The notes: generated by a model not told the origin, from the letters alone. A stretch of DNA of 64,000 bases from Haloarcula regularis (GCF_029338315.1 NZ_CP119795.1:1-64000), one strand, 5' to 3'; counted from the stretch's first letter, positions 9,050 to 17,760 are shown. Translations and numbers: made by a program.

Positions 9050-9994
9050 GTGCTCCGGCGCATCGAACTCGAGGCCCTCGCCACGGTCGACCGCGGCGAC
9101 ACGATCTCCGAACTCGCGACGAAGCTCGACCACAGCGAGAGCTACCTCTCTCGTGCCGTCGGCGGCCTCGTTGAGAAAGGGCTCGTCTACACGGAACGCG
9201 ATGGCCGGCGAAAACGAGTCGTCCCGTCGGATGCTCGCGCCGTCGAACTCTATCGGGACCTCGTCCGCCAGCACTCCCACATCGAGTTCCCCGAGCTGCT
9301 GACCGGCAAGGCACTCGAGGTGCTGTACTACCTCGACCAGCCGCGAACGGTCTCCGAGATCGCCGACCGGAGCGACAACTACCGCAACACGGTCAACCGC
9401 ATCCTCAAGCGGTTTCGCGACCGTGGTCTCGTCGGGACGGCCGACGGCCGCTACGAGTTCAACGCCGACTTCGACCGCCTCCACGAGTTCGCTCGTGAAC
9501 TCGCACACCATCTACATCGTCAACGCCTCGAATCCGCCGCCCCGAAGGGCACGATTCTCTGGGAGGACTACGACGAATTCCTCGCCCAGGCTGAGACGGA
9601 GATCGAGGCAGAGGGATTCCACGAAACCGGCCTCGCTCGATTCACGGCCTTCGACCTCCAGTTCCTGCTCACCGGCCACCGCTACTACGTCTACTCCGAA
9701 GACCTCGACGCAGTCTCGCCGGCGGAGCTCTGCTGTCACACGATGCTGATCGACGACGGTAGCCGCCACCGTTCGTACTGTCTCCTCCTGCTCAGCCACG
9801 TCGACGTCGACGAGGCGGACCTCCGAGAGCAGGCGGCGAAGTATGACCTCGAAGACGAAATCGACGCCTTGCTCCGCTACCTCGAGACGCACGGCGAGGT
9901 CGACGACGACCGCCTTCCGGAGTGGAACGAGTTCCAAGAGTGGCGGCTGACTACGAGGTGCCACTACCACAATGAGACCAACATTCGGCCGTGA
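9050..9994 (+). CDS. Two-wHTH regulator, probable antitoxin of an AbiE-like pair
   Basis: About 314 residues starting at GTG 9050, which lies about 26 bases after a TATA box (TTTATATA), so the transcript is probably leaderless. Two winged-helix units are visible: TVDRGDTISELATKLDHSES in the first 70 residues, and PRTVSEIADRSDNYRNTVNR at about 95-140. A C-terminal alpha/beta domain of about 150 residues follows. The stop overlaps the next ATG by 23 bases. A regulator coupled to a nucleotidyltransferase is the arrangement of AbiEi/AbiEii-type (type IV) toxin-antitoxin systems. This protein would be the antitoxin and autoregulator, which is inference from context. Confidence 0.75.
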   Translation: MLRRIELEALATVDRGDTISELATKLDHSESYLSRAVGGLVEKGLVYTERDGRRKRVVPSDARAVELYRDLVRQHSHIEFPELLTGKALEVLYYLDQPRTVSEIADRSDNYRNTVNRILKRFRDRGLVGTADGRYEFNADFDRLHEFARELAHHLHRQRLESAAPKGTILWEDYDEFLAQAETEIEAEGFHETGLARFTAFDLQFLLTGHRYYVYSEDLDAVSPAELCCHTMLIDDGSRHRSYCLLLLSHVDVDEADLREQAAKYDLEDEIDALLRYLETHGEVDDDRLPEWNEFQEWRLTTRCHYHNETNIRP

Positions 9995-10775
9995 GTACAT
10001 CGAGAACGAATTCAAGCGAATCGCGGATGGCCTATCTGAACCGCTCACGGTCTACCTGATTGGTGGTGGCGCGATGTCGCTGCGCGACCTCAAGGGGGCA
10101 ACGAAAGACATCGACCTGGTCGTCCCGGATGGCGACGCGTACGGTCAGCTGTGGGCGGTCCTGATGGACCTCGGGTATGCGGAGGTCCAGTCGCTGGATC
10201 CAGATTATCGGGCGCTTGGCGCGACGAGCTGCGTCGAGAACGACGGCGGGTGTCGCCTCGACATCTTCAACCAGCAGGTCGCGAACAAGCTTGTGCTCAC
10301 CGACGGGATGCAAGAGCGCAGCGAGCCGTTCCTCGACACGGATCGACTGACGGTCCGGCTGGTCAGCAACGAGGATATCTTCCTGTTCAAGGCGATCGCA
10401 GGCCGCGACGACGACATCGAGGACATGAATATGCTCGTGCAGGCCGGTCTCGATTACGACGTCGTCCGGGCTGAGCTCGAAGCCCAGATCGAACGCCTGG
10501 GGGACGATCAGTTTGCCACGTTCGCGAACGAGGCCCTGGTCGAACTCGAGGAGCGGTATGGAGTGACCACGACGATCGAGGCCCGCGTCCAGGAGCTGAC
10601 GAATAGGTACTACCGGGGGCTCGAAGTCCTCCAGGCACTCGACGAGCCGATGGCCGTCGACGAACTGGCTGCGGAACTGGAGCTGGATGACGAAGAGGTT
10701 CGGGACCGGATCGCGTATCTCTCAATGTTCGACAGGGTCCACCGAGATGGCGACACAGTCCGTCCCGTGGAGTAG
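9972..10775 (+). CDS. Nucleotidyltransferase (DUF6036-like), probable AbiEii-type toxin
   Basis: 267 residues. The N-terminal half has the nucleotidyltransferase signature: GGGAMSLRDLKGATKDIDLV, with the Gly-rich loop and Asp-x-Asp (DID) metal ligands near residues 30-50. A further conserved Asp in CRLDIFNQQ is near residue 95. The C-terminal third is helical and ends in a small HTH-like unit (MAVDELAAELELDDEEVRDR). It overlaps the upstream regulator by 23 bases, so the two are translated together. AbiEii-type toxins transfer nucleotides to tRNA or other acceptors. The fold is clear; the toxin role is inferred from the pairing. Confidence 0.8.
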   Translation: MRPTFGREYIENEFKRIADGLSEPLTVYLIGGGAMSLRDLKGATKDIDLVVPDGDAYGQLWAVLMDLGYAEVQSLDPDYRALGATSCVENDGGCRLDIFNQQVANKLVLTDGMQERSEPFLDTDRLTVRLVSNEDIFLFKAIAGRDDDIEDMNMLVQAGLDYDVVRAELEAQIERLGDDQFATFANEALVELEERYGVTTTIEARVQELTNRYYRGLEVLQALDEPMAVDELAAELELDDEEVRDRIAYLSMFDRVHRDGDTVRPVE

Positions 10776-10783
10776 CTCAATCG

Positions 10784-11602
10784 TTACCCTACGGGGAGGC
10801 GGCCGTCTGGACGGGGAACGCGGCCCCGTTTGATCTCGTGATCGACGCGACGCAGATGCTTGCAGCCGCCTTCGGGTGAGCGCTGCTGCCAGTCGGGACA
10901 GGTACACGATTCGTCGACGACGTCGACTTCGTACCTGTTGCCGGACGCGGACTGCACCTCGTACCGGCCACCTTTCGAGAGGAGTGAGACGTCCATCGAT
11001 TCGGCGACGGCACGCTTCGTGCGGGGCTCGAGTTCGTCCTTCGACTGTGCGTTCTCGTCGACGACCAGTCGGTCGCGAACGTCGCCCGTTCGGCCACCGT
11101 CGGGAGCGACGGCTTCCGCAGGGCCACTGAGCCGCTCGTGGAGCACTTCCTCCACCGGATGGCCTTCCGGCCACAGGTAGTGGACCTCGCGGCGCTCGCG
11201 ATGGTCGTAGGAGCCGCACGCGGCTGCGCACCCAGTCCAGACGCGCCAGGCACCGAGCGCGCCCATCACGTCGACGATGTCGCGGGGAACCGTCTGGTGG
11301 TCGTCCGGGAAGAACACCCGGAAGCGGGTACACGCCTCCTGCGGCGGGACGGTCTCCCACCAGTCTTCGCTGGAGCTCCAGCTGTCGTACATCGCCTCGT
11401 CGCTCCCGTAGCCGACGGTCACGCCGTTGATCGGCGTCCAGTCTGCTGGGAGGTTGTCCGCCTCGCCTTCAAGCACCCGGAGGACGGTGTATCGGAGGTA
11501 CTCGTGAGCTTGGTTGTCTGTCGTTCGAGCGACCTGGTCGTGCTGCTCGGCAACGTTCTCGGCTTCCTCAAAGACCGTCGTGAGATATGGTTCAGTCATC
11601 AT
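10784..11602 (-). CDS. SWIM zinc-finger protein
   Basis: 272 residues from ATG 11602 (a second ATG follows at 11599). The C-terminus holds a SWIM finger, CTCPDWQQRSPEGGCKH (C-x-C-xn-C-x-H), at about residues 232-248, a zinc-binding element that usually contacts DNA or protein. The N-terminal 190 residues have no motif I can name. A leader hairpin (11619-11650) and the inverted repeat copy 2 (11652-11693) lie upstream. It converges with the nucleotidyltransferase gene, 8 bases apart. It is part of the minus-strand plasmid backbone. Confidence 0.8.
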   Translation of the reverse strand: MMTEPYLTTVFEEAENVAEQHDQVARTTDNQAHEYLRYTVLRVLEGEADNLPADWTPINGVTVGYGSDEAMYDSWSSSEDWWETVPPQEACTRFRVFFPDDHQTVPRDIVDVMGALGAWRVWTGCAAACGSYDHRERREVHYLWPEGHPVEEVLHERLSGPAEAVAPDGGRTGDVRDRLVVDENAQSKDELEPRTKRAVAESMDVSLLSKGGRYEVQSASGNRYEVDVVDESCTCPDWQQRSPEGGCKHLRRVDHEIKRGRVPRPDGRLPVG

Positions 11603-11618
11603 TCGACGGAGATCTGAA

Positions 11619-11650
11619 TGCGCCTCCGCCCCTCGGCGGGCGCAGAAAAA
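11619..11650 (-). repeat. Leader hairpin L1
   Basis: In gene sense: TTTTTC, then a stem TGCGCC/GGCGCA extended by CGCC/GGCG, with a GAGG loop; upstream of the SWIM gene. Confidence 0.6.
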
Positions 11651-11651
11651 C

Positions 11652-11693
11652 TTAACCAACAGAGCGGAAGGAATCCATCACTCTGTTGGTTAA
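11652..11693. promoter_or_regulatory. Inverted repeat operator, copy 2
   Basis: TTAACCAACAGAG ... CTCTGTTGGTTAA with longer arms than the other copies. It overlaps the last bases of the ArdC-like gene and precedes leader L1. Confidence 0.75.
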
Positions 11694-12637
11694 CTGAGTG
11701 AGGACGAGGATTCGCTCTCGAGAACGTCGATGAGTTCTTCTGCCGTTCGACTAATCCGGCCGAGGCGCTCGCGAACGATCTCGGGATCGTCCGACTCCCA
11801 CGCAGCGAGGTAGAACGCTGACCCGCTCGTGTCGAGCCCGCAGTAGCGCCCGACGACGTACGCAACGGCTTCGGCCTCGACTTCGCGTTTCGCCCGCTCG
11901 GTGTCGTCGTCGACATCGAAGTGGAGCAGGGCGTGTGCGTACTCGTGAATCAGCGTCCGCGCGAGGTCGGCCTCGTTCTCCCGATCACGCACCTCGACGA
12001 GCGGCTGAACGTCGACGAGGCTCAGCTGCTCGCAGATGCCCTTCGCCTCGCCGTGGGTCCACTCCTCGGCTGGAACGATCCGCACCGTCACGCCGAGGTC
12101 ATCAGCGGCGTCAGTCAACTGTTCGACGAGATCGCCAGCGTCGCCGGTCGCTTCTGTGTCCAGGTCGGGAAGCGGCTCGCCCTCGGTCTGGGAGACATCG
12201 AACACCGGCGCGGGCTTGAACCCGACCAGGCCCTCGGACCACTCCTCGGGCGACGTCTCATCGTAGTCACAGTCGCTATCCTCGTGATAGCTCGGCGAAT
12301 TCTCACACTCCGGGCACTGAGTGGTGATGATCGGCGCCCAGATCCAGATGGCCGACTCACCCTCCTGAACGTGGCGGTCGAACTCCTCCTGCCACGTCCG
12401 GTAGCCCGCCACTCGGCTCGCTTCGGGATACTGCCGCTTGATGAGGAGCGTGTTCCGGTAGGAGTAGTCGTGGAAGCGACTCTGGACGTCGAGCCACTCC
12501 TGGAACTCGTCGCTGGCCTGCGCGTCGTCGACGCCGGCGACGAGGTCGTCGATCCACTGTTCGATGGTACTGTTCATCTCGTCTGATCGCGTGTCGGTCT
12601 CCTCGAAGGAGACCGACGAGTCTCTGGTCGTGGACAT
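11690..12637 (-). CDS. ArdC-like protein with zinc metallopeptidase domain
   Basis: 315 residues from ATG 12637. The N-terminal part (FQEWLDVQSRFHDYSYRNTL ... YRTWQEEFDRHVQEGESAIW) resembles the ArdC N-terminal ssDNA-binding domain, with a four-Cys insert (CPEC...SDCDYD) typical of the haloarchaeal form. The C-terminal half is a gluzincin-type peptidase with HEYAHALLHF at about residue 230 and a downstream Glu in EVEAEAVAYVVG. ArdC proteins protect incoming plasmid DNA from restriction. The family assignment is good; the antirestriction role here is inferred. The preceding leader L2 lies at 12682-12714. Confidence 0.85.
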   Translation of the reverse strand: MSTTRDSSVSFEETDTRSDEMNSTIEQWIDDLVAGVDDAQASDEFQEWLDVQSRFHDYSYRNTLLIKRQYPEASRVAGYRTWQEEFDRHVQEGESAIWIWAPIITTQCPECENSPSYHEDSDCDYDETSPEEWSEGLVGFKPAPVFDVSQTEGEPLPDLDTEATGDAGDLVEQLTDAADDLGVTVRIVPAEEWTHGEAKGICEQLSLVDVQPLVEVRDRENEADLARTLIHEYAHALLHFDVDDDTERAKREVEAEAVAYVVGRYCGLDTSGSAFYLAAWESDDPEIVRERLGRISRTAEELIDVLESESSSSLS

Positions 12638-12681
12638 CGTGTTCACCGAATCGAGTTCACGGCAACTGCGTTTGTTCAGAT

Positions 12682-12714
12682 CGCGCCGCACCCCTCAGGG
12701 GCGTTCAAAAAAAC
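12682..12714 (-). repeat. Leader hairpin L2
   Basis: TTTTTTTGAACG, then CCCC-TGA-GGGG and TGCGGCG in gene sense; upstream of the ArdC-like gene. Confidence 0.55.
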
Positions 12715-12725
12715 CGCTCTGTCGG

Positions 12726-13073
12726 TCAGCGGAGCTCGTGGCGTTCGTCCGCGAAGCCGACCTCGACAAGGTACTCAAGGAACTTGTCGAACCGCTCGAC
12801 GTCACTGGGCGTGTCGGTCGCAAGATGACGCGTCCACTCGATGGCCCACTGGAAGGCAGGATCCGTGCCGCCCTTGCCGTGAATGTACCACCACCGGGCC
12901 GCTTTCAGCACGACCAGCGGATTCGTCGGCGGCTGCTCACCGGCGAGCCCACGGGTGATGGATTCGATTTCGTGGGGGACGTCGGCGGAATCGACCTCCG
13001 CTGATTGCGTGTTGTCGATATCGACCGGGATCTCGTCGATCGAGACGTTGTCGGGACTCTGTTGTTGACTCAC
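12726..13073 (-). CDS. Conserved small plasmid protein of unknown function
   Basis: 115 residues, ATG 13073. A disordered acidic N-terminus is followed by a helical domain with LVVLKAARWWYIHGKGGTDP and FDKFLEYLVEVGFADERHEL. No catalytic motif is visible. It sits between the ArdC-like gene and a 73-residue gene in the same orientation, with leader L3 and inverted repeat copy 3 upstream. It is probably a backbone gene of the element. I do not recognise the family. Confidence 0.7.
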   Translation of the reverse strand: MSQQQSPDNVSIDEIPVDIDNTQSAEVDSADVPHEIESITRGLAGEQPPTNPLVVLKAARWWYIHGKGGTDPAFQWAIEWTRHLATDTPSDVERFDKFLEYLVEVGFADERHELR

Positions 13074-13103
13074 TGGAAGTCACCTCTGAGGGCTCTCGAA
13101 GAA

Positions 13104-13133
13104 GCCCTCGCCCTCTTCGGGGGCACGAAAAAC
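13104..13133 (-). repeat. Leader hairpin L3
   Basis: CTGTTTTTCGT, then GCCC...GAAGAGGGCGA...GGGC in gene sense; upstream of the gene at 13073. Confidence 0.55.
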
Positions 13134-13145
13134 AGAGCAAGCTTA

Positions 13146-13186
13146 TTAACCAACAATACTGAAGCTCTCGCGGAAATGTTGGTTAA
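13146..13186. promoter_or_regulatory. Inverted repeat operator, copy 3
   Basis: TTAACCAACA, 21 bases, TGTTGGTTAA; between the genes ending at 13196 and starting at 13073. Confidence 0.7.
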
Positions 13187-13195
13187 GAACAGAGC

Positions 13196-13417
13196 TCAAT
13201 CTTCTTCCTCACGCAGTTCTTCAGCTTTCCACTTGAGCCGGCGCAGAATCTGCGTTCGATTCTGGTGGGCGTTCTCGTAGGCAACACACTCCCGAAGCGT
13301 CTGCATATCGGGAATCGTCGCGATACCGGCCTTGACCAATCGGTAATTCGGTGCTTCAAGACGCTTCTCAGGTGGGAATTCGTCGTCACTCCCGTCGCTA
13401 ATCGTGGACTGTTCCAT
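13196..13417 (-). CDS. Small conserved protein of unknown function
   Basis: 73 residues, ATG 13417. It contains LEAPNYRLVKAGIATIPDMQ followed by a charged helix with QILRRLKWKAEELREEED. It has the size and charge of many haloarchaeal plasmid accessory proteins. Leader L4 (13424-13452) ends seven bases before its start. The function is not known. Confidence 0.65.
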   Translation of the reverse strand: MEQSTISDGSDDEFPPEKRLEAPNYRLVKAGIATIPDMQTLRECVAYENAHQNRTQILRRLKWKAEELREEED

Positions 13418-13423
13418 CTCGGT

Positions 13424-13452
13424 AGCCCTCCACCCCTCTAGGGCGAGAAAGA
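13424..13452 (-). repeat. Leader hairpin L4
   Basis: CTGTCTTTCTC, then GCCC-TAGAGGGGTGGA-GGGC in gene sense; immediately upstream of ATG 13417. Confidence 0.6.
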
Positions 13453-13483
13453 CAGAACAGGCGACTACATCACCGACGCGGCG

Positions 13484-14643
13484 TCAGGCCATCGCCTCTT
13501 GGAACCGCTCACGCAGGGCGTCCTCGCGTTCTTCGAATTGCTCAACTTTCTCCTGCAGGTCGTCACTGATGCGCTCTATGCTCGCCAGTGCTCGTTCGCC
13601 GGCCAGCGAGGCCTGTGACCCGTCGTCACCGTCCGCCTCTAGCTGCTGCTCGTACGCCTGCTCGACGCGCTCGATTGTACCTTCCGGGTTGAACAGAATG
13701 TCGTTGGCGATCCGAACGTATTGATCGAGGGATGCCCCTCTTTCCCCTGGAAGAAGTGGGTGAGAGCGTACGTCGCGCCGGAATGCAGCGTCCACATATC
13801 GATCTCGAAGGGGGACGCCGCATTGGCTTCTGCATCGCCGGCGGCACGCTCGGCCAGGTAGTCCGGGAAGCCCAGCAGGGTGTAGAACTCCGTGACGGTG
13901 AACGGGAGCTCCGAGAAGTCGAGGTCGATATCCTGAGCGTCTCGGATGAACTCGAAGAGGTCGTCGGCGACGAGTTCGACCTGTGCGAGGAGTTCCTCCC
14001 ACCAGGTGCGGAAGTTCCGTACGTCGCCGACGTGCTTGATAACCTCCTTGTCGGTGAGCGAGCGCATCGTGTTCGAGCAGTAGCCATCCTGGGCGAACCC
14101 CTCCACGTAGACGGCGTGCTCGCCGAAGAAGTCGTAGCCCGACGTGACGCCCATCGTAATCGGGTCCGACCGACCGGGGAGGCGCACCTCGAGGCCATCG
14201 AACATGATGTCCATGTGGACCTCGCCGCCGCCCCGGTAGCGCCGAATCTCGCCGAACATTACCTCGCCCAACGGCGTTCCGTCGATGGTCTCCTCGCGGA
14301 GGACCTCTTCTAGCGGCCCGTAGACGTCGACCGGGTTGATGATCGAGTAGCTGTCAGTGGGAACGTGGAACAACGGGTCTGTCTCCGCGTCCTCATCTCG
14401 GGCCTGCTCCCGAGCCCGACTCGGCTCGACGAGCGCGTTGAACCGCTCCGTCTCGACCCACTCGTCGGTGTACGGATTCTGGTACGCCACGGTCGTCTCG
14501 ACGGCCTGCGGAAGATCACGAACCGCCTCGGCGAAGGTCACGGGGTCTGCATCTGCATGATGCTCTCGGTACCACTCGGGTAGTTCGGTGTCGGTACGTC
14601 CATCGACGCCAGCCAAGATGGTTCTGGACTCTGGATCTTTCAT
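13484..14643 (-). CDS. Phage/plasmid-type protein (distantly DUF932-like), frameshifted at 13744-13747
   Basis: About 386 residues once restored, starting at ATG 14643. The central part (TDSYSIINPVDVYGPLEEVL ... GEVHMDIMFDGLEV ... GYCSNTMRSLTDKEV) recalls the DUF932 phage/plasmid family, whose members have a similar Asn-Thr motif after a beta-rich domain; I hold this loosely. The frame is lost in the GGGG run at 13744-13747. Adding one G restores HFFQGERGASLDQYVRIAND and a coiled-coil tail ending at 13484. Leader L5 precedes the gene. The role is unknown; it is probably a plasmid backbone protein. Confidence 0.65.
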
Positions 14644-14693
14644 TGCAGTCACCTCACTGCAGGAATCCTCGTCGACGAGCGCCTGCCTCGTCT

Positions 14694-14726
14694 CGCGCCC
14701 TGCGCCCTCTCCCGGGCGCAAAAACA
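14694..14726 (-). repeat. Leader hairpin L5
   Basis: GTTGTTTTTGC, then GCCC-GGGAGAGGGCGCA-GGGC in gene sense; about 50 bases upstream of ATG 14643. Confidence 0.55.
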
Positions 14727-14784
14727 ACACAAACGAGAAGAGGTGGTTGTCTGGTTGTTCAGATGCACTGTCCCCCCTGCTGAG

Positions 14785-15375
14785 GTGGATACCGCAACTG
14801 GATTCAATAGAACCGGAACGCTTACTCGCTATGACAAACTCCAGTCAACTATTGTGGCGTCATTCCTTGAGGCATTAGCCAAGCAACGAGTTTGGCACTG
14901 GCTGGAGGAGTCTAAGGGATACACAGTCGATGGTGAGGTCAATATCGGGACTGGTCGCATCGACCTGCTCGCGGAATCACCGTCGGGAGAGATTATCGGG
15001 GTCGAGCTGAAGCGAGCATCTGAATTCGGGCTCGATAGAGACGTATATGCCCAAACCCATCGGTATATCGACAGCGGAGCCCTCGATAAGCTGTACTTTG
15101 CTGCTCCCGACGCCGACAAACTTGGAACCAATCCAGAATCGGATCCTGTCGACCAGATGAGTATCCGTGCAATAAGCTATCGGTTAGCTGCGGGCGTTGA
15201 TGAGGACTGGTACACACCATCGGAGGTTATCACTCACATTCGGGACGCGATCTCTGCAGACTTTCTTGCCTACTCGCTGGAGCATCGTACTGTCGAGGAC
15301 CTAATTCGGCAACTGTTAGATCGTTCCCCGGAGGATAACGAGCCGATATCTCTCGACGAGGCTGTTCAAGAGTAA
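14785..15375 (+). CDS. PD-(D/E)XK nuclease-like protein
   Basis: About 196 residues. The start is uncertain: GTG 14785 is preferred, with GTG 14743 possible. A restriction-endonuclease fold core is visible: GRIDLLAESPSGEIIGVELK gives the Asp...Glu-x-Lys triad, preceded by FLEALAKQRVWHWLEESKGY. The C-terminal half (YTPSEVITHIRDAISADFLA) is helical. It is the first of two plus-strand genes inserted among minus-strand backbone genes; the next starts 29 bases later. A nuclease effector in a defence or mobile cassette is plausible but not proven. Confidence 0.65.
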   Translation: MDTATGFNRTGTLTRYDKLQSTIVASFLEALAKQRVWHWLEESKGYTVDGEVNIGTGRIDLLAESPSGEIIGVELKRASEFGLDRDVYAQTHRYIDSGALDKLYFAAPDADKLGTNPESDPVDQMSIRAISYRLAAGVDEDWYTPSEVITHIRDAISADFLAYSLEHRTVEDLIRQLLDRSPEDNEPISLDEAVQE

Positions 15376-15404
15376 GACGGACACAACTTCCAGAGGAGTT
15401 GGGT

Positions 15405-16871
15405 GTGATTCACGTCCCGATCGAAAAGAACGGATCCAAGTCCGACTTTTCTAGCCTGCTTACTTCCGGTGACGGTCCGATGCCCTCGATCGTCCGGGAT
15501 GCCGAGCCAGTCTATGCTGGCGATGATACCACTGGCCAGATCTCTCCGACAGAAGAACCATCGGTGCGACATCATACCTGGACTCATTTTGGTGGCATCC
15601 CGGAAGCCCATATCCCGAACGACTTGGATTCGGACACTCCCACTCGCCCAATCGACATTCTGGCCTTCGAAGGGGATATTGATCCGACTGCAGCGGTCGA
15701 AACCCCCGAATCGAATGCGGTCATTGGTATCGAGGCAAAGGGTGAGAGCTCTTTTTCGGGTTCGCGAAAAACCGAGCAATTAGAACAGTTCTTAGCAACT
15801 GAAACTCTTTCAAAACTCTATCTTGCTGTTCCAACAACGCTAAGCGAGCGTGCAGTCACATTTCTTGAGAAGCACGGATTTGACACAGTTGGACTCATCA
15901 CCGTAGACGACACCGGTGGCGTCAACATCGTTCGCGAAGCGACGCACCTGACGCCGAAATACGATGGCTATCTCGAGAATCATCATGATCGGAAGGTCGG
16001 GTATGGCGATCTCGACCTCCCGTGGCTTGAACCAGTCTCAAACCTATACCTCACCGACGAAGAAGCCGAACGGGTCAAGCATCCCGATCCAGTCGCCTAC
16101 GCGAAACCCATTATTGAGGCAGCCGACTTGGACGCGCCCGCAGGGAGCTGGATTGACGTCGACGACTGGACGGGCGCCGAACGAACAGAAGATGAGTTCA
16201 CAAAGGAGCGAGTGCGGTACTACCTCCTCCGTGGAGTGAAAGCTGGCCCGTACCTCCTCGACTCTGATGTCGACCAAGATGAGATGATGGGCGGCTACAC
16301 TCGTTTGGCATTGGAGTGGTTCGAGGACACTGACGAACCAGGGCTGAAGTTGAACTTTGGCGGTGGCTCGTGGGTTGGGGGCTATCTCTGGTTCACTGGC
16401 AAGTCCATCCAGCAGCTGCTCTCGGTTCTCCTGAACATTTCGGACCTCAATGGGGCGACGATACGTGGACAGGGCAAAGTAATCGATTTGGAAACATTCC
16501 CGATTCGGGGTGACAGTAAACATCTTCGGCTACAGGGCCGTTTCGGAGAAGAGGATCTCTTAGAATTAGAGATCCGGAGTCTTGTCGACGAGGGCGAAGG
16601 CGACGAAATCTTCGAGGTGGACTTAGGTTCGGGTGAGAAAGCCGGCGTGACGGCGCAGTTTACCGAACCACAGTGGTACGATTTGGTGGCTACGTTGGAT
16701 CACCTGCTGGCTGGTGGTACGTATCGAGGGCTGCCTGGGGAGTTTGACTCGACTCCACGTATTGGCCCGTTAGGTGAGGACACCTGGGACATCGGGACAG
16801 ATATTGAGGAAACGTCGAATCCAGTCTCGATTGAGATGCGTAACTCGGATACCGACTTCCTCAGGGAATAG
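15405..16871 (+). CDS. Second PD-(D/E)XK-like protein of a two-gene cassette
   Basis: About 488 residues. GTG 15405 is chosen because a GAGGAG Shine-Dalgarno lies 7 bases upstream; TTG 15399 would abut it. Residues 70-130 carry RPIDILAFEG ... AVIGIEAKGESSF, again the Asp...Glu-x-Lys pattern. The long C-terminal part (from about 230) has no named domain but includes a beta-rich segment with NFGGGSWVGGYLWFTGKS. It follows the smaller nuclease-like gene closely, so the two probably form an operon. I do not recognise the family; defence is one possibility. Confidence 0.6.
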   Translation: MIHVPIEKNGSKSDFSSLLTSGDGPMPSIVRDAEPVYAGDDTTGQISPTEEPSVRHHTWTHFGGIPEAHIPNDLDSDTPTRPIDILAFEGDIDPTAAVETPESNAVIGIEAKGESSFSGSRKTEQLEQFLATETLSKLYLAVPTTLSERAVTFLEKHGFDTVGLITVDDTGGVNIVREATHLTPKYDGYLENHHDRKVGYGDLDLPWLEPVSNLYLTDEEAERVKHPDPVAYAKPIIEAADLDAPAGSWIDVDDWTGAERTEDEFTKERVRYYLLRGVKAGPYLLDSDVDQDEMMGGYTRLALEWFEDTDEPGLKLNFGGGSWVGGYLWFTGKSIQQLLSVLLNISDLNGATIRGQGKVIDLETFPIRGDSKHLRLQGRFGEEDLLELEIRSLVDEGEGDEIFEVDLGSGEKAGVTAQFTEPQWYDLVATLDHLLAGGTYRGLPGEFDSTPRIGPLGEDTWDIGTDIEETSNPVSIEMRNSDTDFLRE

Positions 16872-16881
16872 CCGCCGTTAC

Positions 16882-17016
16882 TTATTCGTCGGTCGCTTGG
16901 TGCTTAGGCTCTTGCCGGTCGTTGTATCGCTCCAGTTAGCGCTCGATTTTCTCGAGCGCCTCGACACCACGTTCGAAGAGCTGGTGGGTGGCTCGCGCTA
17001 GCCGAAGTGTCTCCAT
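16882..17016 (-). pseudogene. 44-codon ORF with an in-frame stop at codon 27
   Basis: A short gene too small for ordinary ORF calling. ATG 17016 overlaps the stop of the preceding gene (TGATG). It reads METLRLARATHQLFERGVEA then LEKIER, a TAA at 16936-16938, and continues in the same frame as LERYNDRQEPKHQATDE to a stop at 16882. The TAA is one change from CAA (Gln), so this looks like a helical small protein with a nonsense mutation or a base error. Confidence 0.45.
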
Positions 17017-17702
17017 CAGTGCTCCCCCTCCGGGGGTTCGATGAGGTCGTTGCTCTCTTCGGCGAGTTCCTGGATTACCCGTTCCACGTCAGCCTCCTCG
17101 GCAACCGCCCGATGTGCGAGCGGGGCAGGATATGCACGGTCGCCTTGGCTGCAGAGTACGACCAGCCACTCCTCCCTCCCATCCCCGAGTACGATGTAGT
17201 GGTCGCGATCAGCGCGCTGGAAGACCCGCCGGTCCGGGCGAGAGACGGCTCGCCAGTTCTCGGGGAGCGTCGGTGACGGCCGTCCACCGTCGGCGAGGGC
17301 GACGACGTCGTCGGTAAGGGTCGCCATCGCGGCGTCGATCTCCTCACCAGTGAGGTGCCAGCACGTCGCTGTACCGTCGCACTCCAGCTGTAAGACCACC
17401 TGATTCCGGAACGCGATGTAGTGCTCACGGGCGAACTGTTCATCGTCGTAGTAGTCGAGGAGGAGCGCGCACGCGAGCTGGGCGGGCCCGCTACCACTGT
17501 ATCCCCACTCGAACCCGCTCGGACTGTGGTTGACGAGGTCCAGACTGCGCTCGAGAGAAAGTCGCCGATGCTCCGAGAGGTTCAGAACGACGGCTTGGCC
17601 GTCGACACGGAAGCCGACGTATTCGACTGTGTCTCGGTGGGACTGACCGGGCGATGCTACTGGAACCGATTCCGAACTTGCTACAAGTACATTCCCGTTC
17701 AT
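17016..17702 (-). CDS. Conserved backbone protein of unknown function
   Basis: 228 residues from ATG 17702. It has a beta-rich N-terminus (VEYVGFRVDGQAVVLNLSEH), a central helical part (GSGPAQLACALLLDYYDDEQ) and a C-terminal segment with DRRVFQRADRDHYIVLGDGR. No catalytic signature is clear. Leader L6 lies upstream and the stop overlaps the start of the small gene at 17016. It belongs to the same minus-strand series as the SWIM and ArdC-like genes. The family is not recognised. Confidence 0.7.
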   Translation of the reverse strand: MNGNVLVASSESVPVASPGQSHRDTVEYVGFRVDGQAVVLNLSEHRRLSLERSLDLVNHSPSGFEWGYSGSGPAQLACALLLDYYDDEQFAREHYIAFRNQVVLQLECDGTATCWHLTGEEIDAAMATLTDDVVALADGGRPSPTLPENWRAVSRPDRRVFQRADRDHYIVLGDGREEWLVVLCSQGDRAYPAPLAHRAVAEEADVERVIQELAEESNDLIEPPEGEH

Positions 17703-17725
17703 CGTTGCTCGCGGGCGATTCGGTG

Positions 17726-17760
17726 ACCCCCGCACCCCTCTCAGGGGTTCAACAAACAGG
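17726..17760 (-). repeat. Leader hairpin L6
   Basis: CTGTTTGTTGAA, then CCCCT-GAG-AGGGG and TGCGGGGG in gene sense; upstream of ATG 17702. Confidence 0.6.
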
